Of a DNA stretch of 64,000 nucleotides, positions 34,562 to 43,354 are shown one piece after another. Below the pieces are notes generated by a model. It had not been told where the DNA came from. It saw only the letters and a list, made by a program, of their open reading frames with translations, and did no database searches. The translations under genes and the position numbers were made by a program. This stretch comes from Microbacterium sp. NC79 (lineage in GTDB: Bacteria; Actinomycetota; Actinomycetes; Actinomycetales; Microbacteriaceae): the NCBI RefSeq assembly GCF_019061125.1, contig NZ_JAHQYI010000001.1, positions 1 to 64,000 on the forward strand. The letters are read 5' to 3'. Within the stretch, counting starts at the first letter, position 1; each line of letters opens with the position of its first letter.

Positions 34562-35593
34562 TTAGCCCTTGTTGGCCTGTTCCTGCGCCGCCTTGAACTC
34601 GTCGAGTTCCTTCTTGTTTTCCTTCACGAACTGCTCTTCAAGCTTGAACTGAATCGTCATGCGTGCATCGTTGTAGTTCGTCTTCGAGCGGCACTCCAGG
34701 TCTGCAAGAGCGGTCTTGATTTCGCGCTCGCCGATTTCCTGTGCTTCCGGGGACTTCATCGGGTCCGTGCCGGTCTCCCAGTCTTCCTCGGTCATGTTTT
34801 CGTAGATCTTGTTGACCTCGTCGTAGAAGCCCTGCTGGGCGTCCATCATCTTGCCGAAATCAAAACCGGCGTCTGCCATGCAGGCGGACCATTTGGCGTC
34901 GAGCTCGACGACCTCGGGTGACTCTTCCATCTTCTCGTAGAGCTCGCTCATGCGCGTAGTGAGATCGTCGAACTGCGTGTAGACGTCGTTGGAGGAGCCG
35001 TACACCTCGTTGTCGGCGAAGCCCTGGCACCCGTATTGGGTCCAGTCGTACTCAACGGGTTCGTCCGAGTTCATGTCCTCGGCCTCTTCCGGCGTCATCG
35101 AATATGACGAACCGTACAGGGCTTCGTAGAAGGCCTCTTGCTCAGAGGGCGACAGGGTGTCCAGGTAGTCCTGGTTGGGGTCAATCCATTCGGACGGCTC
35201 CGGCTGGGGCTCTTGCTCCGCTTGCGCGTTGTATGGGTCGTTGATGATGCCGTAGCCGTACTTCTCAACCCATTCCTTCTTGTCTGGTTCCCACTCAACG
35301 TCGTCGCCGAAGGAGATCATGGCGCCGGTGTCGGTGGCGGGCGTGTACTCGAACCCTTCGTCGACCATGCACTGCGCAATGAGTTCTTCGCGCTTCGTGT
35401 TTTGCGCGTCGAACTCGGCCTGCATTTCTTCTTCGGTCTGGTTCGGGTCGTATCCGGCGTTCCAATATTCAGCGAGCGGGGAGTCCTCCCACTTCAGCCT
35501 TCCGTCACCGTCTGTGCCACCAGAGCAGGCAGCAAGGGGGAGTACGAGCGCGGCCGTTGCCGCCGCGGCGAGAAGAAATCGTGTGGTGCGCAT
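34562..35593 (-). CDS. Lipoprotein of unknown function
   Basis: A 343-residue exported lipoprotein: signal peptide MRTTRFLLAAAATAALVLPL followed by lipobox LAAC with Cys23. The mature part is acidic and helical, with repeated Trp/Tyr/Glu-rich segments and several Cys residues (QCMVDEGFEY, QYGCQGF, WSACMADAGFDFG, DLECRSK) that could form disulfides. CMVDEGFEY and CMADAGFDF look like two copies of one internal repeat. It leads the MacB-type ABC operon, so it probably delivers or receives the cargo. Confidence 0.8.
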   Translation of the reverse strand: MRTTRFLLAAAATAALVLPLAACSGGTDGDGRLKWEDSPLAEYWNAGYDPNQTEEEMQAEFDAQNTKREELIAQCMVDEGFEYTPATDTGAMISFGDDVEWEPDKKEWVEKYGYGIINDPYNAQAEQEPQPEPSEWIDPNQDYLDTLSPSEQEAFYEALYGSSYSMTPEEAEDMNSDEPVEYDWTQYGCQGFADNEVYGSSNDVYTQFDDLTTRMSELYEKMEESPEVVELDAKWSACMADAGFDFGKMMDAQQGFYDEVNKIYENMTEEDWETGTDPMKSPEAQEIGEREIKTALADLECRSKTNYNDARMTIQFKLEEQFVKENKKELDEFKAAQEQANKG

Positions 35594-35687
35594 GAGTGTG
35601 TCCTTGGCTCCGAAGTCAGCGTGCGGCGAGTTCGCACAGTGTCCATCTAACAGGAGTGCGTTCGGTCGCGCCCAAATGTCTCAGCAA

Positions 35688-35808
35688 TGTGGGGGATATT
35701 TCCGGGATAGCCCTGAGTGCCCCGCGCCACACCGCAGAACAGGCCCGAAACGGACTGACGCGGTGCCCAGCCATAAGGCCGGGTCACCGCGTCGGTTGAT
35801 CCCCCACA
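35688..35808. other. Strong nested hairpin between divergent genes, possible small RNA
   Basis: A hairpin at 35757-35793 has a 9-bp outer stem GACGCGGTG/CACCGCGTC plus CCC/GGG and GCC/GGC inner pairs. It is enclosed by a 10-bp inverted repeat, TGTGGGGGAT (35688-35697) and 35799-35808. It sits in the 354-nt gap between the divergent starts at 35593 and 35948, where a terminator has no mRNA to end. Confidence 0.45.
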
Positions 35809-35914
35809 TCCAACTTACGGAGCCTTCTCGCTCTGTGTCTGTCCCCCTTTCGGAGGACATTTTCGGGGGGAGTCCGTCTTTGTCTGCCAGGCGAGCGTTG
35901 AGAGAGCGCGCGGG

Positions 35915-35920
35915 TAGACT
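35915..35920 (+). promoter_or_regulatory. Probable -10 element TAGACT
   Basis: TAGACT lies 27 nt before ATG 35948, followed by GTGAGGACAC as ribosome site. The same hexamer serves rpsF and two leaderless genes in this window. Confidence 0.5.
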
Positions 35921-35947
35921 GGAACCACCGCGAAATTGTGAGGACAC

Positions 35948-36583
35948 ATGCCTGCCGCCAAGATTCCGACGTTCACTGTGCGTCACCTTCAGCTCGCGCG
36001 TGCCCTTTTCGCCGCGATGGCTGCGGTGATGATCACGTTTACGAGTGACCACTCCGCAACAATTGGCCTCGCCGCCTTCAGCGGATTCGCCGTTGCCACA
36101 GGCCTGGTGTGGGGTCTTTCCGCGTGGCTGGTGTATCCAGCCGGCCGCCGCGCGGTTCCGATTCTGCTCGCCCTCATCAACGGCAGCGCTGGCATCATCG
36201 CCTCCTCGCCGATGGCGCGCACCACGACCATGTTCTTTATCGTGGTCATCATTTGGGCGGCGCTTACGGCGATCGTCGAAGGCTGGTGGGCGCTGCACGA
36301 GCGTCGGGGCGCCTATGCCGCTGAAGCAAAAGACTCGCTCGGCGTTGCAATCATCACGACCGTTCTTCTCGCCGCGATTGCGCTTATTCAGCCCACATTT
36401 GCCCTCGAGTACTTTAACGAGACGATCAATGAGGGCGGCACTCTTACCGGCATCACGATTGCTGTCGGAGTTTTCGGTGGCTATGCAGCCATCATTGCTG
36501 TGTTTCTCGGCATTGCCGGGTTCTCACCCAAGAACGACGCGGACGCACCGGACCTTGCGCCTGCGCAGGAGGTTTCGTCATGA
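35948..36583 (+). CDS. Multi-helix membrane protein of unknown function
   Basis: A 211-residue protein with six hydrophobic helices in pairs (about 14-34, 39-60, 67-86, 91-112, 131-152, 168-193), similar in layout to HdeD/DUF308 proteins. No catalytic motif is seen. The short Pro/Asp-rich C-terminal tail is cytoplasmic or external. It overlaps the next gene by 4 nt (ATGA), so the two are coupled and probably act together. Confidence 0.8.
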   Translation: MPAAKIPTFTVRHLQLARALFAAMAAVMITFTSDHSATIGLAAFSGFAVATGLVWGLSAWLVYPAGRRAVPILLALINGSAGIIASSPMARTTTMFFIVVIIWAALTAIVEGWWALHERRGAYAAEAKDSLGVAIITTVLLAAIALIQPTFALEYFNETINEGGTLTGITIAVGVFGGYAAIIAVFLGIAGFSPKNDADAPDLAPAQEVSS

Positions 36584-36852
36584 CCGATAAGAAGACTTCG
36601 CGTCGCGAGCTGATGCGCCCGGTTCAGCTGCTTGGCCTGGCATTCGGTGCCGCTCTCTTTGCCGGGTTCATCACCGCCATGTCCTCCGGACTCTTCCAGG
36701 GCGAGAACGTCTGGACCCTCACCCTGGTGATGACCGGTTCCACCTTCATCGTGGTGCTGTTGGTGCTGTCGATGTTGTTGCTCGCGGTCAACCCCGACGA
36801 CGTCAAGAAGCAGATCGACCGTCCGGTGTTGCTCGACAACGACGACAAGTAA
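36580..36852 (+). CDS. Small two-helix membrane protein
   Basis: A 90-residue protein with helices at about residues 17-37 and 46-68 and a charged tail (NPDDVKKQIDRPVLLDNDDK). The first helix is preceded by SRRELMRPVQLLGLAFG. No known domain is recognised. It is the second gene of a two-gene unit with the preceding membrane protein, and a strong terminator begins 12 nt after its stop. Confidence 0.78.
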   Translation: MTDKKTSRRELMRPVQLLGLAFGAALFAGFITAMSSGLFQGENVWTLTLVMTGSTFIVVLLVLSMLLLAVNPDDVKKQIDRPVLLDNDDK

Positions 36853-36863
36853 GCAGAATTGCG

Positions 36864-36897
36864 AAACGGGCCGCGTGCATCAGCACGCGGCCCGTTT
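36864..36897. terminator. Bidirectional Rho-independent terminator
   Basis: A perfect 15-bp stem (36864-36878 with 36883-36897), loop ATCA, with AAAC/GTTT at the base so both strands end in T-rich tracts. Lies between convergent stops at 36852 and 36912. Confidence 0.92.
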
Positions 36898-36911
36898 GCT
36901 TGTGGTCTGGC

Positions 36912-37937
36912 TCAGACGCGAGCCGCGGCAAGTGACGCGGCAATCTCGATGAGCTGGTCTTCCTGACCGCCCACGAGACGACGTCGGCCTGCTTCTCGCA
37001 GAATGAGGGCACCAGGAACCTGGTAGCGCTCCGCTTGAATCTGCGCGTGACGCAGGAAGCTGGAGTACACCCCGGCGTAGCCCATCGTCAGTGACATGCG
37101 ATCCAGCGTGCATTCGGTGTCCATGATGGGACGCACAATGTCTTCAGCCACGTCGATGGCAGCGATCGGGTCAACGCCCGTGCGGTAGCCGAGACGCTCG
37201 GCGACCACGGCGAGGGCTTCGGTCGGTGTATTACCTGCACCTGCGCCGAGGCGGCGCGTGCACGCGTCGATCTGTACCGCGCCAGCGCGAACAGCGATGA
37301 TCGAGTTCGCGACGGCAAGCGCCAGGTTCTCGTGGCCGTGGAAGCCCACCTGCGCGTCGTTGCCGAGCTCAGCCACGAGCGCGCTCACGCGGTCCGAGAC
37401 CTCTTCGAGTACGAGCGCTCCTGCAGAGTCAACGACGTACACGCACTGGCACCCGGCGTCGGCCATGATGCGGGCCTGCTCGGCAAGCTTTTCGGGCGTC
37501 ACCGAGTGCGACATCATCAAAAAGCCGACCGTCTCAAGGCCCTTGTCGCGGGCGAGACCGAAATGCTGAATCGATACGTCAGCCTCGGTCGCGTGCGTCG
37601 CGATACGTGCGACGCGCGCACCCCGGTCGGCTGCCGCTGAAATGTCGTCCTTTACGCCCAGGCCGGGCAGCATCAGGAAGGCGATCTTCGCCCGCTTCGC
37701 GGTCTCCACCGCCGTCGAGATCAGGTCGAGGTCGTACTCGGCGCCAAAGCCGTAGTTGAACGATGAGCCGCCGAGGCCGTCACCGTGGCTTACTTCGATG
37801 ACGGGCACGCCAGCGGCATCGAGTCCGCCGACGACGTCGCGAACGTTTTGGTGCGTGAAGCGGTGCCGTACGGCGTGCGAACCGTCGCGGAGGGAAGAGT
37901 CGGTGATCCGGAAGTCGAGATCAGCGCTAAAGGGCAT
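36912..37937 (-). CDS. 4-hydroxy-2-oxovalerate aldolase
   Basis: Splits 4-hydroxy-2-oxoacids to pyruvate and an aldehyde (MhpE/DmpG/BphI/HsaF family), 341 residues. The N-terminal TIM-barrel site [18 protein letters not shown] gives the metal ligand Asp and catalytic Arg, and [15 protein letters not shown] the His ligands. A C-terminal communication domain (about 285-341) normally contacts the acetaldehyde dehydrogenase and channels the aldehyde. Its ATG shares one base with the dehydrogenase stop (TGATG), as expected for a tight enzyme pair. Last gene of the degradative operon. Confidence 0.93.
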   Translation of the reverse strand: MPFSADLDFRITDSSLRDGSHAVRHRFTHQNVRDVVGGLDAAGVPVIEVSHGDGLGGSSFNYGFGAEYDLDLISTAVETAKRAKIAFLMLPGLGVKDDISAAADRGARVARIATHATEADVSIQHFGLARDKGLETVGFLMMSHSVTPEKLAEQARIMADAGCQCVYVVDSAGALVLEEVSDRVSALVAELGNDAQVGFHGHENLALAVANSIIAVRAGAVQIDACTRRLGAGAGNTPTEALAVVAERLGYRTGVDPIAAIDVAEDIVRPIMDTECTLDRMSLTMGYAGVYSSFLRHAQIQAERYQVPGALILREAGRRRLVGGQEDQLIEIAASLAAARV

Positions 37938-38839
37938 CAGTTGCTCCGTTCGTCAAGAATGCGCTGGGCGATAGATTCGCCGGCTCGCGTGGCAGCTGCC
38001 GTCATGATGTCGAGGTTGCCTGCGTACGGCGGCAGGAAGTCTCCTGCTCCCTCGACCTCGAGGAAGACCGCAACGCGGGCGGGGGAGCGCGTCTCGGCGC
38101 TCGCGTCAAAGAACTGTGGTTCGGCACGCAACCGGTAGCCCGGAACATACTCCGCAACTTCGGCCACACGGTCAAGGATCGCCTGGCGAACCGCGTCCTT
38201 ATCAACGTCGTCAGGCACCTGCGCAAAGACGGTGTCCTGCATCAGCATCGGTGGTTCCGCTGGGTTCATGATGATGATCGCTTTGCCGCGCTGCGCGCCG
38301 CCGATCTCCTCGATGCCACGTGACGTGGTGCGGGTGAACTCATCGATGTTGGCGCGCGTGCCTGGGCCAGCGGAGGGAGAAGCCACCGATGCCACGATTT
38401 CGGCGTACGGAACCTCGGTGACCGCGCTGATGGCCGCGACGATCGGGATGGTGGCCTGGCCACCGCATGTGATCAGCGAGACGTTCGGTGCGGTGCGGTG
38501 CTCGTCAACATTGACAGCCGGAACCACGGCAGGGCCGACGGCAGCGGGGGTGAGATCGACCGCAGCAATACCGTGCTCGGCGTAGCGCGGTGCGTTCTCA
38601 CGATGCGCGTACGCGCTCGTTGCTTCGAACACGATGTCCGGCTTTTCATCCTGGGCGAGCAGCCAATCAACGCCCTCGGCCGAGACCGTGAGGCCGGCAT
38701 CGGCGGCGCGGCGCAGACCCTCACTTTCGGGGTCGACGCCGATCATCCACTTGGGTTCGATGAGGGGCGAGCGCAACAACTTGTACAGCAAGTCAGTGCC
38801 AATGTTGCCTGACCCGACGATGGCGGCGGTGACCGTCAT
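37937..38839 (-). CDS. Acetaldehyde dehydrogenase (acylating)
   Basis: Oxidises the aldehyde from the aldolase to an acyl-CoA with NAD+ and CoA (MhpF/DmpF/BphJ/HsaG family), 300 residues. Rossmann loop [16 protein letters not shown] opens the protein; the catalytic Cys lies in [16 protein letters not shown] (about residue 130). [14 protein letters not shown] and [15 protein letters not shown] are conserved. It overlaps the hydratase gene by 4 nt upstream and touches the aldolase gene downstream. Confidence 0.94.
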   Translation of the reverse strand: MTVTAAIVGSGNIGTDLLYKLLRSPLIEPKWMIGVDPESEGLRRAADAGLTVSAEGVDWLLAQDEKPDIVFEATSAYAHRENAPRYAEHGIAAVDLTPAAVGPAVVPAVNVDEHRTAPNVSLITCGGQATIPIVAAISAVTEVPYAEIVASVASPSAGPGTRANIDEFTRTTSRGIEEIGGAQRGKAIIIMNPAEPPMLMQDTVFAQVPDDVDKDAVRQAILDRVAEVAEYVPGYRLRAEPQFFDASAETRSPARVAVFLEVEGAGDFLPPYAGNLDIMTAAATRAGESIAQRILDERSN

Positions 38840-39636
38840 GAGTGTCCCTTTCCTTCAAACTGAACGGCGATCGAGCCGAGGCCCGCGAACCGTCCGACAA
38901 CGTTGTCGCCTGGGGCGACGTCAATGGCGCGAGTGCACGAACCGCTGAGCACGACGCTGCCTGCGTCGAGCGTCGTGCCGAACTCGGCGAACTGGCGCAC
39001 GAGCCAGGCAACGGCACCGGCAGGAGCGCCGATGACATCGGCGGAAGACCCGGTAGCCACCTCGACTCCATTGATCTCCAGTCGCGCCTGGCAGTCGGTG
39101 ACGAGGGGATCATCGGCGCTGAAGCGCTCGGTGCCGAGCAGCACACCGGCCGACGAGGCGTTGTCGGCGACCGTGTCGAGCAGTCCGATCTTCCAGTCTT
39201 CGATACGACTGTCGATGAGCTCAAGGCACGCAACCACGTGATCGGTTGCGGCGATCACATCAGCGGCGGTTGTGTCTGCACCGCTCAGCGGGCGCGCGAG
39301 GACGAAAGCGAGCTCGAGCTCAACGCGTGGCTGGATGAAACTATCAAGGCTCACCGGAGCTGAGGCATCAAACATCATGGTGTCGAGCAGGTGACCAAAG
39401 TCGGGGGTGTTGACGCCCATCATCTGCTGCATCACGGGAGACGTCAGTCCCAGCTTGTGACCGACGAGACGGGCGCCAGCGTCAACCTGACGCGCGATGT
39501 TGATTTGCTGGATCGCGTAGGCGTCGGCGAGTTCAAGCTCAGGCAGGTGGGGTGCGATCGGCGGGATCGGCGTTTGCGTGCTGGCGGCAGCCCACAGGGC
39601 GTCGGCCAGGGCGGCGCGATGGTCGGCAGTGATCAT
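38836..39636 (-). CDS. 2-oxopent-4-enoate hydratase (MhpD-like)
   Basis: Adds water to 2-hydroxypenta-2,4-dienoate or a substituted homologue to give 4-hydroxy-2-oxovalerate; 266 residues, FAH-like fold. [39 protein letters not shown] (metal-binding Glu pair) and [16 protein letters not shown] match MhpD/BphH/HsaE. It is the first enzyme of the D-F-E trio and lies 77 nt downstream of the IclR gene. ATG 39636 begins the conserved region. Confidence 0.92.
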   Translation of the reverse strand: MITADHRAALADALWAAASTQTPIPPIAPHLPELELADAYAIQQINIARQVDAGARLVGHKLGLTSPVMQQMMGVNTPDFGHLLDTMMFDASAPVSLDSFIQPRVELELAFVLARPLSGADTTAADVIAATDHVVACLELIDSRIEDWKIGLLDTVADNASSAGVLLGTERFSADDPLVTDCQARLEINGVEVATGSSADVIGAPAGAVAWLVRQFAEFGTTLDAGSVVLSGSCTRAIDVAPGDNVVGRFAGLGSIAVQFEGKGHS

Positions 39637-39713
39637 GTGCCCATCGTGCAGGGCGAGGATACCCGGGGCGATATCGCGTTCCGGTGACCGGGACGAGGCG
39701 GCTGGGCGGTTCG

Positions 39714-40475
39714 CTACGCGGAACGAATTGCGAAGTGGGCGCCGCCGAGCCGGCGTGAGATCGCGATTGCTGCCATGCGTACGCTGCGTCCAAGCAGTTG
39801 TTGATCAACGTGGCCGGTCGGCCCGCTCACGCTGATTGCGGCGCACACCCCGTTGGTGTCAAAGAGTGGTGCCGCAACGCACTCCACACCTTCGACAGCC
39901 TCGGAGAGGTCAAAGGCAAGGCCGACTGCCCGAATCTTTCGAAGTGCAGAGCGCAAAAGTGTCGGATCAGCGAGTGAGTGTGGTGTGCGAGCCTCGAGGC
40001 CGCCAGAAAAGTACGCGTCCACCACCTCAGGCTCCGAGTACGCGAGGATCGCCTTGCCGACACCCGTGCAGTGCGCGGGGAGCCGCCCGCCGATACGCGA
40101 GGGGAGTTTGCCTGCGAACGGGCCGCCCACCTTGTCGAGGTACACCACGTCGCGATCATCCCGCATGCCGACGTGAACGACATAGCGCCCGGCGGAGAGC
40201 TGCTGCATGAAGGGGCGCGCAGCCGTGACGATTCGGTTGCGGTCGGCGACGAGCGAACCGAGCTCAAAGATGCCGAGGCCAAGCCGATACCCGCCTTCGC
40301 ACCGATCAAGCCAACGCGCGGCCAACAGCTGCTGCACAATGCGGTGCGTACTGGAGCGTGGCAGGCGCGTGACCTCGGCAATGTCGGCGAGCGAAAGAGT
40401 TGCGGAACCGCGCTGGAAAGCCTCGAGAATGAGCACGACGCGGTCGACCATTGACACCGGTGCGGTTTCGGACAT
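39714..40475 (-). CDS. IclR-family transcriptional regulator
   Basis: A 253-residue regulator. The winged helix-turn-helix (about 8-70, SMVDRVVLILEAFQRGSATL... EVTRLPRSSTHRIVQQLL) precedes the effector-binding IclR domain (about 80-250, PSRIGGRLPAHCTGVGKAIL and GVECVAAPLFDTNGVCAAISVSG). The family controls aromatic-acid catabolism and often responds to pathway compounds. ATG 40475 follows GGAG with a 7-nt spacer. It is embedded in the operon it probably controls. Matching CCAAGCGA and GTTTGCT sequences precede both this gene and the first gene of the operon. Confidence 0.92.
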   Translation of the reverse strand: MSETAPVSMVDRVVLILEAFQRGSATLSLADIAEVTRLPRSSTHRIVQQLLAARWLDRCEGGYRLGLGIFELGSLVADRNRIVTAARPFMQQLSAGRYVVHVGMRDDRDVVYLDKVGGPFAGKLPSRIGGRLPAHCTGVGKAILAYSEPEVVDAYFSGGLEARTPHSLADPTLLRSALRKIRAVGLAFDLSEAVEGVECVAAPLFDTNGVCAAISVSGPTGHVDQQLLGRSVRMAAIAISRRLGGAHFAIRSA

Positions 40476-40488
40476 CGTTGTACTCCAG

Positions 40489-40505
40489 CCAAGCGAGCGT
40501 TTGCT
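40489..40505. promoter_or_regulatory. Candidate IclR operator, proximal copy
   Basis: CCAAGCGA (40489-40496) and GTTTGCT (40499-40505) in the 37-nt gap before the IclR gene recur, in the opposite order, at 46914-46938 upstream of the first operon gene. Binding is inferred. Confidence 0.35.
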
Positions 40506-40512
40506 CAACTTA

Positions 40513-41475
40513 CTATGCAACGCGCTGAAGCGAAAGTTCTCCTCCGACGAAGTGACAGTTTGCGACGTGGTTCTCGCCGACAATCGTCGGTTCAGGCGCG
40601 ACTTCTGCGCAGATGTCTTGCGCAAACGGGCAACGGGCGCGGAACCGGCAGCCGCTGGGAACATCGAGGGGCGAAGGCGGCTCACCGACAATCGCGGCCG
40701 GTCCAGAATCGTCCGCGTCCACCGTCGGCACTGACGCAATCAGGGCCCGGGTGTAGGGGTGTTGCGGGTTGTCAAAGACCTCAGCGGCGGGGCCTGCCTC
40801 GACCACGGTGCCGAGGTACATCACCAGAATGCGATCAGACACGTTGCGCACCACGGCGAGGTCGTGCGCAATGAAGACGATGGAGAGACCGAGCTTAACC
40901 TTGAGCTCTTCGAGAAGATTCAGCACTGTCGCACGAAGCGATACGTCGAGCGATGAGATCGGCTCGTCACACACCAGCACGCGTGCGCCCGCCACGAGGG
41001 CCCTGGCGATCGCGACGCGCTGGCACTGACCACCGGAGAGTTCGCTGGGCCGACGCGGCCCGTGCACCTCGGGGTCGAGGCCAACGGCGATCAGCATTTC
41101 GCGCACCTTTTCGCGACGCTCTGCCTTGGTTCCGATCTTCCAGATGCGCAGCGGCTCTGACACGATCTGTTCAATCGTCCACAGCGGGTGCAACGACGAC
41201 CGTGGGTCTTGGAAGACCATTTGAATGTCGAGGCGCGCGCGGCGCAGTTCGCTCGCGGTGAGCGTGGCCATATTGGTGCCGCGGTACGTCACGGTGCCGG
41301 CGGACGGCCCCGGCATGTGCACGAGCGCGCGGCCCATTGAGCTCTTTCCACAACCCGATTCGCCGACCACACCGATCGTTTCGTCTGCGTGCAATTGGAA
41401 GGAGACGCCGTCGACGGCACGAAGTCCGGAATAGTCGACGGCAAGGCCCTGAACATCGAGAACGACGTCGGTCAT
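40513..41475 (-). CDS. ABC importer ATPase, DppF/OppF type
   Basis: A 320-residue ATPase: Walker A GESGCGKSS, Walker B VLVCDEPISSLD, H-loop IAHDLAVV, and the C-terminal peptide-importer domain with NPQHPYTRAL and the Cys cluster (GCRFRARCPFAQDIC... NCHF) typical of iron-sulfur-containing Opp/Dpp ATPases. The signature reads LSGGQCQRV, where Arg usually follows SGGQ (Cys codon at 41023-41025). It overlaps the DppD-type gene by 4 nt. Confidence 0.92.
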   Translation of the reverse strand: MTDVVLDVQGLAVDYSGLRAVDGVSFQLHADETIGVVGESGCGKSSMGRALVHMPGPSAGTVTYRGTNMATLTASELRRARLDIQMVFQDPRSSLHPLWTIEQIVSEPLRIWKIGTKAERREKVREMLIAVGLDPEVHGPRRPSELSGGQCQRVAIARALVAGARVLVCDEPISSLDVSLRATVLNLLEELKVKLGLSIVFIAHDLAVVRNVSDRILVMYLGTVVEAGPAAEVFDNPQHPYTRALIASVPTVDADDSGPAAIVGEPPSPLDVPSGCRFRARCPFAQDICAEVAPEPTIVGENHVANCHFVGGELSLQRVA

Positions 41476-42512
41476 TCGGAACCTCCGATGAAGGCGAGCG
41501 GGTAGTGGCAGCGAGCGAGGTGCTCAGGATCGTCGTGCACAGGCAATAGGTCGGGCTCGATCTCGCGGCAAATGTCGGTGGCAAGAGCGCACCGCGCGGC
41601 AAAGCGGCATCCGACCGCGTCGGCGCTTGGCGTCGGCGGAGCGCCGGGAATTGCGGCAAGCGTGACGTGCGTGGGGCCGCTCATCGGCGGTACGGCATCA
41701 AGCAACGCGCGCGTATACGGCATTGCGGGGGAAGCGAACAGCGTGCGGGTGGGCGCCTGCTCGACGATGCGTCCGCCGTACATCACGGCAACGCGGTCGG
41801 TACGGCTGGCCACCAACGACAGGTCGTGCGTCACCAGGATGACACCCATGGACCGCTCATCGCGCTGCGCGTCAAGCAGATCGAGAATCTGCGCCTGCAC
41901 CGTGACGTCGAGCGCCGTTGTTGGCTCATCGGCAATCAGCACGCGCGGGTTACCCGCCAGCGCAATCGCGATCATGACGCGCTGGCGCATGCCGCCAGAC
42001 ATCTCATGCGGGTACACATCGAGGCGACGCACCGGGTCGGCAATGCCAACCTGACGCAGCAGATCAGCCGCGCGCTCGCGAGCCTGCGCCTTACTGATCT
42101 TCTGGTCGTGTTGGCGAACCGTTTCGGCCACTTGCACGCCGACCTTGCGCACCGGGTTGAGCGATGCGAGCGGATCTTGCAACACGATTGAGATTTGCGA
42201 ACCCCAGCGCTTACGCATCGCTTTATTGGAGGTTCCAACGACCTCGTCGTTTTCGATGAGAACGGAACCGGTCACCCTGATGGTGGGATCGTCAGAGCTG
42301 AGACCCATCATGTTGCGCGACAGCACCGACTTGCCCGAGCCCGACTCGCCGACGAGACCGAGGGCTTCGCCAGCGGCAAGTTCGAGATCCACTCCGCGCA
42401 CGATCGGCAGGGGCGTGGCACCCGAAACAACGTCGACGCGGACGTCCGTCGCCCGCAACACCACCGTGGTTCCCCTCGTCGTCTGGAGCGTATCAATTGC
42501 GGGAGAGGTCAT
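41472..42512 (-). CDS. ABC importer ATPase, DppD/OppD type
   Basis: A 346-residue ATPase: Walker [10 protein letters not shown], signature [15 protein letters not shown], Walker [14 protein letters not shown]-loop VTHDLSLV, and the C-terminal Opp/Dpp region with [11 protein letters not shown] and a Cys cluster ([15 protein letters not shown]... RCHYP). It overlaps both neighbours by 4 nt, so the transporter genes are translated as a chain. Partner of the DppF-type ATPase. Confidence 0.93.
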   Translation of the reverse strand: MTSPAIDTLQTTRGTTVVLRATDVRVDVVSGATPLPIVRGVDLELAAGEALGLVGESGSGKSVLSRNMMGLSSDDPTIRVTGSVLIENDEVVGTSNKAMRKRWGSQISIVLQDPLASLNPVRKVGVQVAETVRQHDQKISKAQARERAADLLRQVGIADPVRRLDVYPHEMSGGMRQRVMIAIALAGNPRVLIADEPTTALDVTVQAQILDLLDAQRDERSMGVILVTHDLSLVASRTDRVAVMYGGRIVEQAPTRTLFASPAMPYTRALLDAVPPMSGPTHVTLAAIPGAPPTPSADAVGCRFAARCALATDICREIEPDLLPVHDDPEHLARCHYPLAFIGGSE

Positions 42513-43354
42513 GAACGCTTTCCTCCTCGTTCCAGGCGGTCACCGAGCACGTTGAGTGCCATGACCGTGCAGATCAGGGTGAGCGCGGGGAAAGCGACGA
42601 TGTACGGCGCCTGCGCGATGAACTGCCTGCCAGACGCGATCATGGTTCCCCAGCTCGCCGCGGGCGGCGGCACGCCGTATCCGAGGAAGCTCAATGAGCC
42701 CTCGGCGATCATCAAGATGGCCGCCATGATCAGGCTGTACACCAGCACGGGTTGCAAAATCACCGGAAGGATCGAGCCGAACAGCAGGCGAGGCGTGCGA
42801 GCACCGAGCCCCATCGACGCCGTGACAAATTCGCGTTTTGCCCACGTTTGGGTGTGCGCTCGAGCGATTCGGGTGAATGCCGGAACCGTGGCGATGGCGA
42901 GGCCGATGACGAGACCCTCGAGGCTCGCGCCACGCACCGCGACGATCACCATGATGAGAATCAGCACGGGGAAGGCGAGCAGAATGTCGGTGAGAACGCC
43001 GATGAGGGTATCCACCCACCCGCGGAAGTATCCGGCCAGAATGCCCAGCGTGGTTCCGATCGCCAACCCGCCTGCAATCGCGGACGCCGCCAGCAGGCAC
43101 GACACCCGCGCGCCGTGCACGAGACGGGAGAGGATGTCGCGGCCCAACTCATCGGTTCCCAGCCAGTGCGCCGCCGACGGCGGCTGCATGTATGCGGTGT
43201 AGTCGGCCTCTTCCGGCGACCACAGCGGCAGCACGTCAACCAGGATCGCGGCGAGAACCACAATCATGACCCATGTTGCCGCAATGATTTCGACGGCAGA
43301 CAGGGTGCGGCGGGTGCGGGTCTTTTCAGCGCGCACCGGAGTCTTAACGAGCAT
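42509..43354 (-). CDS. ABC importer permease, DppC/OppC type
   Basis: A 281-residue permease with helices near residues 22-43, 85-110, 120-145, 195-220 and 250-270. The periplasmic loop motif HWLGTDELGRDILSRLVHGARVS and the EAA-type loop (REFVTASMGLGARTPRLLFGSILPVILQPVLV) are clear. It overlaps the DppD-type gene by 4 nt and the DppB-type gene by 11 nt. Confidence 0.93.
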   Translation of the reverse strand: MLVKTPVRAEKTRTRRTLSAVEIIAATWVMIVVLAAILVDVLPLWSPEEADYTAYMQPPSAAHWLGTDELGRDILSRLVHGARVSCLLAASAIAGGLAIGTTLGILAGYFRGWVDTLIGVLTDILLAFPVLILIMVIVAVRGASLEGLVIGLAIATVPAFTRIARAHTQTWAKREFVTASMGLGARTPRLLFGSILPVILQPVLVYSLIMAAILMIAEGSLSFLGYGVPPPAASWGTMIASGRQFIAQAPYIVAFPALTLICTVMALNVLGDRLERGGKRS

